Shown in pieces: positions 49,843-60,860 of a DNA stretch of 64,000 nucleotides. This DNA is from Aquila chrysaetos chrysaetos. Lineage: Eukaryota > Chordata > Aves > Accipitriformes > Accipitridae. The position numbers and the translations under genes are program-made. The stretch covers positions 7,659,001 to 7,723,000 of the forward strand of contig NC_044014.1 in NCBI RefSeq assembly GCF_900496995.4, in the 5' to 3' direction. Position 1 is the stretch's first letter; the number at the start of each line of letters is the position of its first letter. The notes below the pieces were generated by a model, which ran no database searches, was not told the DNA's origin, and worked only from the letters and a program-made list of their open reading frames with translations.

Positions 49843-51615
49843 GATGTGCTGGGGCAGGTCAATCTTATCCAGTTGAACTAGTTGGCAAAATCAACATTGG
49901 TATATGAACCATGGTAAAACCTACATCCCAAATAGTCCCCTCTTCACAGCAACGCTGATGTTCTGGGAAGCCCTGTCACCTGTGCTTGGCTTGGTGTGCA
50001 GCTCCTTCCTTCCTTCCCAATACCTCTCATGCCTGGACTTTTCTGTAGAAAATATAAAAATGGAGCCAAGTAATCTGCTTTGTCCAGTCCCACTGGTGCC
50101 ACACACAACCCAACTGCTCCAATCTTTCTTCTACCTCTCTACCCCTTTTCTGTCACAGACTCCTAAATTTCAGGCTTGCCACTGGATAGAAAACTCTGGA
50201 AAAATGTCTTCTTTGGGAACATATGCTGGATACTTAAATGTTGAAGTGAATGTCTGTTTCTGTGATTTAAGTAATTTCAGGGATGAGCCTGAGTAAAGGT
50301 TATTTGCACAGTAATGTTAGTTTTGTGCCTCTTTAGTCACCACTCTCTAGGCATTATCATGCTGCTCAAACCCAGCAATGGTGCAATTATCAATGCCTTA
50401 CCTAAAACTTTCCGTGAGCTCTTGATATTGTCACTAGGGATAGAAGGACCCACGTAGTGGCAGGACACTGTACAAAAGATCCTGAGATAAATCAATCAGC
50501 AAGAACATCTGATTGCCAAAGTGGAGCATTTAATTATATAGCCTTTTCTATCACTGTAAATGAAGGTGGACATGCTGTTGCAGTAGTATGGGAGAGAAAT
50601 GGGAGAGAAAAAAAAAATGAGATTGAGCAGCAGCAAAGAAACAAAGGAGAAGCTGAAGGCAAACAAAATATGGAGATGATTTAAAATCACTTATGAGACC
50701 TGTGCCTGCTAATGCATTTTTTCAAATGATTATGACTTACATAAAATACATTCAGACATCTTCTTCTCATTAGAAATACTGAGTTGAAAAAGATATAACC
50801 AGTATCCCAGTGTGTTCCTCTTACATGAGCTTTTGAACCACAGCTACGAAGTTGCATCCAACATTGGTATGCCTTAACATCATATGTTCTTGGATGATGA
50901 GACATCTGCATTCTTACATGGACAATCATATTTACTCCAAGATCAGTGAAAGTGTTTCTAGAGAACAATGGCTGATGTGTTAGTATGGCTTCTATTTTGC
51001 TATTGAGACTGGTATGCTCCATCTTTGATTTCATATTTTTCTAGCAGATGGGAGTTTCAAAAGAGCTGCTATAGAGAACCTTCACTGTTATTCACTGCTT
51101 TTTCACAGTGAGATAGACAATGCTGTCAAACATCAATGGAAAAAGAAGGAGCACCATTGGCTTAAGCCATGAAGATGCAGTGAAAACCTAAGGTAATGAC
51201 CAAAGTAAGAAAATAAATCACTTTTGCTAATGCAAGGTCCATTCAAAGTGGTAGGTGAAGAAGCTCAGAGGGTGACGTCTGTATCCTAACACTGTTAGTA
51301 TTGACTTTTTTAGTGAGGTTCAACCAGAGAGCGCTCCAGTGGCAAACTTCCACAGCAATTCCTCTTTCAGAAGCAAAGACGAAGGAGCATGAATTGCGAA
51401 GCTATATATCCAAGAAGAGATTGCAACACCAGGTAACTGTCTTCATTTTTATTTACTCAGACTCTAAAAAGAACTAAATCTGACTACATCACTTTGCTTT
51501 CATGAGCAGGTACATTTTCTGAGCACAATTCTAAAGCGATAGTGGACAGAGAGAAGAGCCTCGGTAGATTTCTAGTGTAGGGGAAAGGGCTTCAGAGCTG
51601 CAAATAATAACCAGA
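49843..51615. other. Intergenic sequence
   Basis: No gene is supported. Frames of 130 codons (49904-50296, +) and 115 codons (50687-51034, -) have no recognised similarity. Confidence 0.55.
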
Positions 51616-51730
51616 GGCTAAATTCTGCTCTCCATCCCACTGGAGAAAATTCAAAGTAATTACCCCACTGACTTCAGTGGAGTGATCCTAGATTTATATT
51701 ACTGTAAATGACAGCAAAAATTGGACCCAA
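51616..51730. repeat. Near-palindromic amniote repeat (well-preserved copy)
   Basis: GCTAAATTCTGCTCTCCATC, CCCACTGACTTCAGTGGAGT, GATTTATATTACTGTAAATG and CAGCAAAAATTGGACCC match, in order, the family with AAATTCTGCTCTCA, ACTGAAGTCAGTGGAGT, TTACACCAGTGTAAATGAGAGCAGAATTTGGCCC words. Ends and interior are both symmetric. Confidence 0.8.
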
Positions 51731-52649
51731 TATAGAAATAATTTATTTAAGGCCCTAAGTATAGTTGCACAATTCAATCTGTAAATAATGCCACTAATGC
51801 ACATATGGCTAATTTACATCTAGACTATGAGAACATATCCAGTGCTGATTTCCAGGATACTTGAAGCACCAGGCAGTGCCAAAATAAATTTGCAGTATTC
51901 CCATAGCCCTCACAATCTTTCCAACTTTTGGTGTTGCGAAGAAGATGCACTACAGATATTTTGAAAAAGTGAAATTTTATCTGTTATATAACTAGGTATT
52001 GGATAATTCTTACAAAAAAGGCATAGCAGGCTGTTAAGCAGCACTCCACATCTACTTGCATGAGCTCTGCAAGCTCTCTCCTCTCAATAAGTTGTTTTTA
52101 TCTAATTTGTCTCTTACTGGGAGCAGAATTTTAGGAGCAGCTTGAGTTTTCTAAGAATAAACCATGCTTCAAAGAAAGAAGGGTTGTAAGTAACATTGGA
52201 GAAGAGTGCTTGGAGTACATACATTTAACGCACATAAAACTTAACTACAGCAATTTAATTTAGATTCCTTCTCTAATCACATATTTATATTAAGACCTTG
52301 CTGAAGCCAAATTGAAATTTATATTGCTAGGAGGCAAAGATGATATAAAATCTGAATTATTCATCAATTGAGTAAGAGAAAAAATTTCTCCCTAAACACC
52401 AAATATTGTTCTGGGTTTCTCTCAGCTCTGCAATGTGGGGTGGAGACTTAGAAAATCCATGTCTTGGTTTACCAGGGCTTGAAAGGATACATGTTAAGTC
52501 AAAGTGTAGCAAATACATCAACCCTTCTTCCTTCCTTCCTTCATAAAATATTTTATGTTATGTTATTTTATTTTACTTTTTTTTTTTTTTTTGGTATCAT
52601 CAGGGAAGAAGGGTTCTCCTGTTACCAACACGCAGGAGGTGTTGAGACC

Positions 52650-52665
52650 CTGCAGTTAACTGCAG
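52650..52665. repeat. 16-bp perfect palindrome
   Basis: CTGCAGTTAACTGCAG is its own reverse complement. It contains GTTAAC, the core of HNF1-like sites, and is followed by GATTAATCAC. Confidence 0.9.
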
Positions 52666-55600
52666 ATTAATCACGGCTGACTCAGTGCTGCAGGTGGATT
52701 CCATTAGACCCTTCAACAACAGAAGAGACATGGGGTAGTCCTCTTGTAGAAGAAAATCCCTGGGAAGAAATTTTGAGGGCAGCTAAGCCTGGGAAAAAGT
52801 CTTGGGAATGAGCAGGAAGTTTAAATGTGTTGTTTTAGTTAAGATGACCAAACTTCAAGAAGGACTTTTCACTTTTTTCAAGGAGCATGCTATACTTTAA
52901 GGTGGGTAGGTATTTTACCTGTTTGCTGCAATTTCTAACTTAGTAGACATAGGAATGATGTAAGTATAGCAACTTAATCTTCTTGCAAATAATTCCCTTT
53001 TGTCTGCCTGTGTATGGCAGCCTACTGATATTCAATGTGTAGGTCCTGTAAAGTATTTTGAGGCCCGAGAGGGGAAAGAAGTAGAGCAGTTCAGAACTTC
53101 CATTACTAAGAACATTTTTTTAGGACATAATTTTCTGGTATTTGCTGTGATTCTCCTTAAGAGAGTTGATAATTTTGGATAATTTCTGAAGTAATGGTCT
53201 CTGAGATCCTTGGAGACCTATAAAGAGAGAATAAATGCATGAGTTATTTAACCAGGAAAAATACCTCTGAAGAAGCCTCATACTCAGACAATGATAAAAA
53301 TCTCTCTTTTTTTTTTTTTTCCCCCTCCTAGTTCATTAGGAAACTAGAAAGAAGGTCATAATTTTGAAGTTGTTTTTTTCTATTGATAAATGTTTCTTAG
53401 GTTCTGACAAGAATGAAAAAGATTATTCTCTGCACAGATGGCAAAATTATCCTTGACTTTCCTTATATTTATGTCCATTTCCAATGCATAAAAGTTGTTT
53501 GTGACCTTCAAGCATCGGATATGTACTGAAAACAAGACAAGAATGTGCATATTTAAGTCTGAAAATAGATGTCATATAACCAATTTCCATTTCTAATGTA
53601 ACTCTTTAGTTTGAGCCCCGGTTTGTGGTTCTGTGATTTTTGAACGGGTACTTCTCTAAGGGTCAACTTGGAGGTTTCTGTGAAGTTTTAGGAAAGCCGA
53701 CGGCAAATCTGAATCTAGTCCTTAGTGGATAATTGTAGAAGAGCTGGATGTGACTGGTCCTGTCCCCCGTGGAGGTATTGCCGAAGACTGTTTGAATTCT
53801 GTGGCGTCTGGGGCAGGGCAATGACTTTTCAGTGTGCCTGAGGTATCCCATGGCTATTGCAGGTTAGAAGTGCTCAAGGAGTTGCGTAACAGGGATGCTT
53901 TGACAGAAGAGCAAAATGGTTTGCCTGCTTACGATTTGTGCAAAAGCTGCCGAGAGCTATGTGTTTTCATGTTTTTAAAAGACTGAATTGAAATCTAACC
54001 CAGACAGCTAACTAACATCTTGAGACACAGGCAGTTTGGGTCAAATCTGGATGACTGGCAAGTTTAATTATAGCATTTGATGACTGTTTTACAGCATTTA
54101 AGCCTCTTTGAACTTCACAATGGATGACAGTGTTGAAAGGCTGTGAAAGAAGTTCAGCTAAAAATGAACAAAAAAGATGATGCTTCCAACACTCTTAGTG
54201 GTACCTGGTATTCATCTGAAGTCTGATATTGCTCACAGTTCTACTATATCTGTGACTCCAGGTTTCTGGTGGAAAAGTACTGGATTTCTATCTGAACAAT
54301 GGACTATGGGTATTTGCCTGATTTCAAGCCTTCGCTCCCCTCTTCAGAGACGCATTTCCTTTGCTGTTTTTTGTATGATCCTGTTTATTGCGGTAATGCA
54401 AGAAAGACAATGAAGAATGAGGCAGGGGAGACACAAACTGCATCCTAAGCAGAGGGTAGGATAAAACCGTAGCTGGCTAGAGAGAACAACAGCACAGAAG
54501 CAATGACTGTGGCCAGTACCTGAGAGCTCAGTACCAGTGAGGTGTCTGTAGGGCTGTCAAAAGCTATTGGAGAAGATTCAGCCCTGGTGTTGAGGCCAAA
54601 CGCCAGCTCCTTCTGAGGAGACGTTCCGTAAGAGTGAATGTGAAAGGTAAAAGAGAGCACACAGAGCAGGACAGTGCCTAACTCACCCAGACTCAGAAAA
54701 CCTTGAACGTTTTGGGATGTAAAATTTGGGTTCAGGGCAGAAATATGATGAATATTCATCTAGCTTTTAATATTTACATCAAAATACTTCCAGCTTAACC
54801 AATCGCTTTCAAACCAAGAGACAAGAGACAAAAACAGTAGCTTGAGAAAAACCTTCCAATTCACAGTGGTGGGCTTGAGCCCAGCTATTTGATTTCTGCA
54901 ATCAATTAATTCTAGTGAATTCCTGAAGAAGTCACTAATTGAAAAAATAACGGCAGCTAAGATAAAGTTAACAGACAACAATGCTCAGTCTCAAAATTTG
55001 CATAGTCTCTCCAGAAAATGTGCAATCTGGACAGTTGCAACAGCTACTGAAAGTTAGAGTCAGCTAGGCAGAAAGCAGAAGCTTGTTACATGTCTAGACA
55101 AAACCAGCCTGTGCCTCACAACTACATAATGTTCAAAACAAACACACTGCCCGAGATCTGCCAACAAAGAATTATTCAGCAAATAATTTCAAAGAAGAGA
55201 TAGCATTTTCATTAAAAATAACAAAATGTTTCCTACTTCATAAACAGAAATCGGGGAGAAATTAAATCACCAAATTATCTGCTACAGTTTACCACTGTAA
55301 GCACAACTGCTCTGATCCTCTTTAGCAAGTACGCAACTGGAAATGAAAAGCAGTGGATGGAGCTGTCTCGGCAGCACAAGCAAAAAGATTTTCTTGCATT
55401 TTCTTTTGCAAGGGCAGCCAGAATATCAAGCCTAATGTTTAATCAGATGTACTGTTGGCTCAGGAGGGAGAATTGAGACGGTATTTCAAATTACTGAAAT
55501 TGAAAAAAATCCACCATAATTCTGGGAATTCCCTTTTTAAAAAACAATCTAGATCTCCTGGGCCAGAAATGCCTGGAAGAATGTGTAATAGAGATAGATG

Positions 55601-58600
55601 GCGTGCATGAGGATTAAGGTTCCGTATTAAATACACCATAGATATCCACTGTTGTTCTCTGATAAACGATCATTTTTTAAACTCGCTCTCATCACTGTAT
55701 CATGTTTTCTGTCCCAGTCCACTCACGCTGAGGATGTTCTAGCATGAATTCTTCCAGTCCTTGGTTTTGTTTCTTTTAGAGGATTTTGAGCTCAAAGTGT
55801 TGTTTGGAGCTTGCTATCAAAAGTAGCTCCCTTGAGGGCTATATTGTGGTAAAAAGCGTTTCTCTCTGAGGATGGTTGGTAGCTCCTGTATCGTTCTCTG
55901 CCTTGCCCCTTTTCCCTGTCCTCCCAGTGCCTGTGTAGGATTGGAGAAAGACAGCCAAGAGAAGCAAGCCCAGAATTCTTGCTGCTGAAGAAAAAGCCAT
56001 CAAAGCTGGAACATCTGGCCTCAGAACACTGTTTCTCCATTTCTGATTTGCGCTATCTGTATTATGCTCCTGGTGGCTGTTCCAATGCCCCCCTCCCCTT
56101 GTAGATAATGTCCCTCTCTTCTGTCGTGTTGTTAGTCCGCTTAGCTATTCATTCCTAAATAAACCACTGAAAATAAACAAACTTGTGGGATTAAGGAGCA
56201 TTTTGATGACGTGAGCTAACTAGAAGGAATATGGTGACCTTGATACATGAAAAGATGCGAGTCCTTTTCACAGCGAAAGCATGAATTACAGATCTTGCCA
56301 AAAACCAATCTAAGAAAAATTCCTCCTTTTACCCAAGAGACATTTGACTTTTAATTATCTCTTTCAGAGTCCCTAGACTTTTCTTCTCTTGTATCTATTT
56401 TTGTCTGCGTATTCTAATCTGCAAAGAGACAGTGAAAACGGAATTTGTCCATCACTTCTGTCAGCTTCATGGTATCCTTCCTCACGTGAGCTGTTGTTTG
56501 GTTAGTGCCCATTTCAAATTCGGGCAGAAAAAATGATTTCTCAAAGATTAGTCATCCTCATTAGCATTCCCACTGTACTGCTAAGGCAAAGTATTTAATA
56601 TTAATGACCACTGATATTCCCGCACTGTTTGTCCTGCATCCACAATGCTTGGCCTCAACATGGGGAGGAAAACAAAAGCAAAGAAACAGTACGGTCTCGT
56701 CACCAAAATGGTGCATAGAAAACAAAATGGGTTTTCTAATATAACATTCACTAAATCATGGAGAGTGAAGAGCAAAACCTACAGTGCATGCAGCCACTGA
56801 GTGGTGGTGGTGGTTTAGTGAGCGGGAATCTGAGTCGTTTCTGGATTAATGCTCTAACATAGTGCCAGGGGATACTGTGTTGCTGGAGATATCATTATTT
56901 CTCTGAGATGTTTTGTCATTTCTATCGCACGTTACATTCAAGAAGATGACAATGTCCCTATTCCAAAGAGAACGAAATCAAAAGGCCGGATTGCAACTTG
57001 ACCCTAGAGGGGTATAAGAGGGAATAAAATGTATCTGGTGCACCTTGGAGCAGAATTTACTTCAAGCACAGGGGTGCTTGAGAGGGCATCTCCCTAATGC
57101 CTGCCCCACCAGCTGTGCAGAGAGAGGGAGAGACATGGGAAAGGGAGAAGGGCTCCGCTCTCCTCGTGTGCCAGACTGCGCATGAGGAGTAGAGGACTAA
57201 TAATCTGCTTATTTTTGAAAGCAGGAAAGGCAGGTTGGATATTGTATTGTTATATTGCAATGTGGAACTACAGAAGTTCTTCCACCTTCCCCTGTTCAGC
57301 TGTGTGTGTATGCATTCCAGTCAGCCCCTGTTTAGAAAGAGACAATAACAAGAAATTATAGAATACCAATAAAAGACAAGGAAAAAGCACAAATCCTGCC
57401 TGTTGTAAGAACTCATAAAACTTTTCCTAAGACACAGCATGCGAGACATGATGTTTGACTTAAATTTCTGATTAAATAAATACATTCTGCCTACCTAAAA
57501 TTCATTTCTTGTTTTGATTTGACGAGTGCATCGTGCTTGGTTTCAATTTAGCGCAATGAAGAATATTCTATTAAAACAGAATTTGGATGTGGTAAAATTC
57601 ATTTAAGAAATAATGTGATGTACATATGTCTCCCTGGTTTCCAACAAGAACCCTGTGGTTTTCTCCCATGGCCTAAGCCTCCTGCAGAACACTGTCACCA
57701 TAATCCTTCCTGGCTCTTCCAGCTTGAAATGCTGCTACTTTTTCCCTAAGCACAGCAGTTCACCCTGGGAGCTTTGTTGACAGCTCTCTGCAAAACATTT
57801 GGGAAAGATACCTGATGATGTGGTACGCTGGCAGCTGGAGAGGAGCGGTAGTGATTTTGAGGTGAGGGGGAGAGCAGTTTATGCCAAAGAGTTGATGTGC
57901 AACCATAATTTGACCCTTAGTATCTCACCAATACAAACCAAGGCAGATAACCATAGCATTAGTAACGCTACGAAATGACTACCCTAGATAATCCATTTAC
58001 ACGCTTTTGTCTAAGTATGATCCCAAGACATGTTGTGAAGTTATCATTTCCAACTGGACCATCTATTTTCCAACATCAACAAAAATCAGATACAATGTGG
58101 AGAAGGAAAGAAGTGCCAGCACCGTGTTAACTACCACAGCACGCAGATAAATATCGTTCCCAGTCAAAACTTAAGGGTCATTTAAGTAGTTATTTAAATT
58201 GCGTACCGAGATAATGCGAGCTGGGACTCAGACTAATGACCGTGTGTAGACTGGTGATCCCCAACCTTTTCTGACCCTGGACAATAACTCGCTCAGCACT
58301 GAGCGTTGCGGGCAGCATCATACTTTACTCTCCCTAATGGCCTTCAGCTTTAACTTTTTAATTTCCTGTAGGTCTCAGCAGTATGAGAAGGTCTCCCAAG
58401 GTTTTTGCTGCTGGCTAACCCGCGAGCCGTGGACTGGGGACTCATGAGCGAGGGGCGGTGGATGAAGTATTATCTGACTTGGCTGCCGATCTCCCTGCTT
58501 GTTATGGTTTGCGGGGGTGGGATACACAGCCTTGCAAACCCTAATTGCGTGTGGGCTTCTCTTCTTTTTTTTTTTGGAGAAACAAAGCTAATACCTGTGG

Positions 58601-58661
58601 CTCCGCTTACAGGTGCGCATGTAGACGCACACGTACACATGTAGCCTCCAGGTGTACCATC

Positions 58662-58667
58662 AATAAA
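58662..58667 (+). terminator. AATAAA word upstream of the CpG island
   Basis: A canonical polyadenylation hexamer lies on the + strand just before the CpG island. No upstream exon is recognised that would use it, so it may be chance. Confidence 0.15.
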
Positions 58668-59252
58668 GTTACGTCTCCTCAAAACATCTGACAATTATTT
58701 CCGCTTTCTCATTTAAATCCAACAGAATTACCAGGGCGGGCGGATGGGGTGGAAAATAATGAAGGACTTCCCAAAGCAGCTCGCAGCGGGACGGGCCGCC
58801 TGAGAGCTTGCTCCAGAGCAGCCCAAGCCCGCGGCTGGCCGCACGGCCGCCCCTGAGGCCCTAATATGTAATGTTAAAGAATAATGGTAATAACAACAGA
58901 TGTCTGTGGAAGTTCCCTCCTCCCCGCAGCCGCCACGGAGATCTCTGTTCCCTCCACAGATAAAAACAGCGACGGGTTAATTAACGAGACGGGGATCTCA
59001 GGCGGGAGGGGGCCCCGAGGGCCCGGCTCCCCGTCACCCCCCGGGGGAACCCCGGCCTCTCCCCCACCCGGGGGAATGGGGGGGCCGTCCGCGGCGGCGG
59101 CCGGTGACCCTCGGCATCGCCTGCCCCGGGTGACCGGGCGGGGGGGAAGGCGGAGGCGAGGCGGCCGCCGCGGCGGCGATGGCGGGGAGGGGGGCGAACC
59201 CTGCCCTCTGCCCTCTGACCGCCGCCGAGGCCGCCGCCGCCGCTGGCAGCAT

Positions 59253-59470
59253 GGGGGAAGGCGGAAGAGGGGAGAGCGGCGGAAAGGAACGGAAGGAGGA
59301 GGCGGAGGAGGAGGAGGAGGGGGGGGAGCGCGGCGAGAGGCTGAGGGAGGGAAGCGGGCGGGAGGGAAGGAAGGACGGAAGAGGAAGAAAGGAAGAAAAA
59401 GAGAGGGAGAGAGGGGGGAGGAGGAGGAGAAAAAAAAAAAGAACGGCAGAAAAGCACGGAGGAAACGAGC
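59253..59470 (+). repeat. Polypurine (G/A) low-complexity tract in the CpG island
   Basis: About 215 bases are almost entirely G and A on the + strand, with only isolated pyrimidines. They include GGA and GAGGAGG runs, a run of eight G near 59320, and AAGGAAGAAAAAGAGAGGG-type stretches. Tracts of this kind can form triplex or G-quadruplex structures and are prone to length change and sequencing error. The tract lies within the putative core promoter or leader of RAB11FIP2. Confidence 0.85.
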
Positions 59471-59905
59471 TGTGAGGGGGCAGGGGGAGGCCGCCGGCGG
59501 CCTGCGGGCCGGGCCGGGCCGCGCTGCCGCTGAGGGGGCCGCGGCGCTCCGGGCCGGGCGGCGGAGGGGCCCTGCCCCGGGGGATGCCCCGGGGGCCGGC
59601 GGGGAGCCGGGCCGGCGGCAGCGGCGGGAGGGGAGCGGTGCCGGCGGGCCGGGGGAGGCCGGGGGCGGGAGGGGAGTAGTGTCGGTGCTGCGGGGGGAGC
59701 GTGCGGCCCCCAGGCATGGAGTCGCGGGTAGGGCTGCGCGGGGAGGGGGGGACCTGAGGACTGGCGAGTGCCACCCGCGGCGGGGAGCGGTGGAAGAAGG
59801 ACCACGCCGAGCCCCTGGCAGGTGCCTGCGCCGTTAAGTGCCCTTAGGCAGGAGCTCGAAGACTTACGGACTCCGTGTTTGTTGGTGCTGCTGCGATCTT
59901 CAAAG
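59470..59905 (+). other. RAB11FIP2: Probable 5' UTR of RAB11FIP2 (start uncertain)
   Basis: This is the sequence between the purine-rich core of the CpG island and the start codon. It is GC-rich up to about 59760 and becomes more balanced just before the ATG. There is no clear splice acceptor directly upstream of the coding start, so the coding exon is probably continuous with the 5' UTR. The left boundary is a guess, because the transcription start is not visible. Confidence 0.45.
59716..59757 (+). other. Upstream ORF in the RAB11FIP2 leader (13 codons)
   Basis: An ATG at 59716 opens a 13-codon frame, MESRVGLRGEGGT, that ends with TGA at 59755-59757. No further ATG lies between it and the main start at 59906. 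The G at +4 is favourable, while the -3 base is a G. If transcription begins upstream of 59716, this uORF would be scanned first and could lower translation of RAB11FIP2. Whether it is in the mature leader is unknown. Confidence 0.4.
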
Positions 59906-60258
59906 ATGATGTTGGCAGAGCAAGCCCAGAAGTGGTTCCCAACTCACGTGCAAGTGACGGTCCTGCAAGCCAAAGGCCTGAAGCCGAAAGGTAAAAATGG
60001 CAGCAACGATGCCTACACCATCATACAGCTGGGCAAGGAGAAGTACTCCACCTCGGTGGCTGAGAAGACCCTGGATCCCGTCTGGAAAGAAGAGGCCTCC
60101 TTCGAGCTCCCTGGATTACTCATGCAGGAGAATCCAGAAAAATACATCCTGTACCTGATTGTCATGCACAGGTCGCTGGTGGGGCTGGACAAGTTCTTGG
60201 GACAGGTGGCGATAAGTCTGAATGATATATTTGAAGACAAGCAAAGACGGAAAACAGA
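59906..60258 (+). CDS. RAB11FIP2: RAB11FIP2 coding exon 1 (partial gene; N-terminal C2 domain)
   Basis: This is the first coding exon of Rab11 family-interacting protein 2, a class I Rab11 effector that works in endosomal recycling. It gives residues 1-117 and two bases of codon 118. I chose the first of two tandem ATGs, which has an A at -3 and gives the family start MML.EQAQKWFPTHVQV. Residues about 12-115 form the C2 domain, seen as KGKNGSNDAYTIIQLGKEKY, TLDPVWKEEASF and SLVGLDKFLGQVAI. In this family the C2 domain binds acidic phospholipids at the plasma membrane. The exon ends before a consensus donor, GTAAGT at 60259, in phase 2, just before the position of the tryptophan that follows KTE in the human protein. 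The NPF region and the C-terminal Rab11-binding helix lie in later exons outside the window. The near-identity to the human exon, as I recall it, makes the assignment secure. Confidence 0.97.
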
Positions 60259-60797
60259 GTAAGTCGTGGTTGGTTGTTTTCATCATAATTTGTATTCCTT
60301 GTACACTTGGGAGGGTGGGAAATAGTAGCCTTAGTATCAGCGTACTTTGAAACGAAATTAGGACGTTTCTCTCTTCTGTGGTGTGCTCAAAGCCCCTAAT
60401 GTATACAGTCGTGTCATTGTGGCCTGACCTCTTCCAGAGAGAAGTTTACTGTAATCACAGTGGTCGCCCTGCACGGGGAAGGACTGTCAATAACATTAAC
60501 ATTTTTTGACAAATTCTTGTGTGCAACATGAACTCATTACAGTCTGTTTTTCTAAAGTTTTTTTTTTTTCGTTCTGCTCAGGGCCATATCCCCGTTCAAC
60601 TCCTACCTCAGTTCGAACCATGTACGAGACTCAGACTCCCTCGAAGCCTGGTGTCGTTCTCTTTAAAAATGTTTTCCTTCAGTTGCTGCAACCAAGTGTC
60701 TTTAAATATTTTATATTTATGTTTTAGTGGTCAGTGAACCGTCACTTAATGAAGGCTTACCACAGCAGCGCAGTGCTTTTCTCATCCTGATTAGTCT

Positions 60798-60860
60798 TAG
60801 GCCGCGATCCTGCAGGCTGCTCTGTACAGCAGGCCTCAACAGAGAAGACTGAAGAGAAAT
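60798..60860. repeat. Amniote palindromic repeat fragment in intron 1
   Basis: GGCCGCGATCCTGCAGGCTG CTCTGTACAGCAGGCC resembles the end of an old dispersed repeat that begins GGCCCGATCCTGCAAGCTGCTCTG. Only one end is clear. Confidence 0.5.

Larger units (their letters stand above)
51731..58724. other. Intergenic sequence up to the RAB11FIP2 CpG island
   Basis: AT-rich unique sequence. It holds a CTTCCTTCCTTCC run near 52530, T runs at about 52578-52592 and 53308-53320, and a 16-bp perfect palindrome at 52650-52665. Two consecutive minus-strand open frames lie at 54445-54981. A stretch at 56985-57060 may be an old repeat scrap. No gene is recognised. From about 58700 the composition shifts to GC-rich. 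Confidence 0.55.
58725..59900. promoter_or_regulatory. CpG island promoter of RAB11FIP2
   Basis: About 1.2 kb of very GC-rich, CpG-dense sequence stands out sharply from the AT-rich flanks and ends at the first coding exon. No TATA box is evident near the likely start region, which fits a dispersed CpG-island promoter. G-runs, GGC/GCC triplet runs and long purine stretches dominate the centre. Long open frames on both strands here come from the scarcity of AT-rich stop codons and are not genes. CpG-island promoters are often bidirectional, so antisense transcription to the left is plausible. The exact transcription start cannot be placed from sequence alone. Confidence 0.85.

Noticed and set aside
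53610-53640. GGTTCTGTGATTTTTG resembling a CR1 3' terminus
   Set aside because: Only about 15 bases match, with no CR1 sequence upstream.
58249-58450. GGTGATCCCCAACCTTTTCT start resembling a dispersed repeat
   Set aside because: Similarity stops after about 20 bases, so no family can be supported.
58884-59837. 317-codon plus-strand open frame and 246- and 274-codon minus-strand frames over the CpG island
   Set aside because: They overlap on both strands, are made of Gly/Arg/Pro/Ser low complexity, and result from the lack of AT-rich stop codons in the GC-rich promoter.
59768-59905. In-frame extension of RAB11FIP2 upstream of the MML start
   Set aside because: It begins at GTG, has no in-frame ATG, and the family protein starts at the tandem ATG at 59906.
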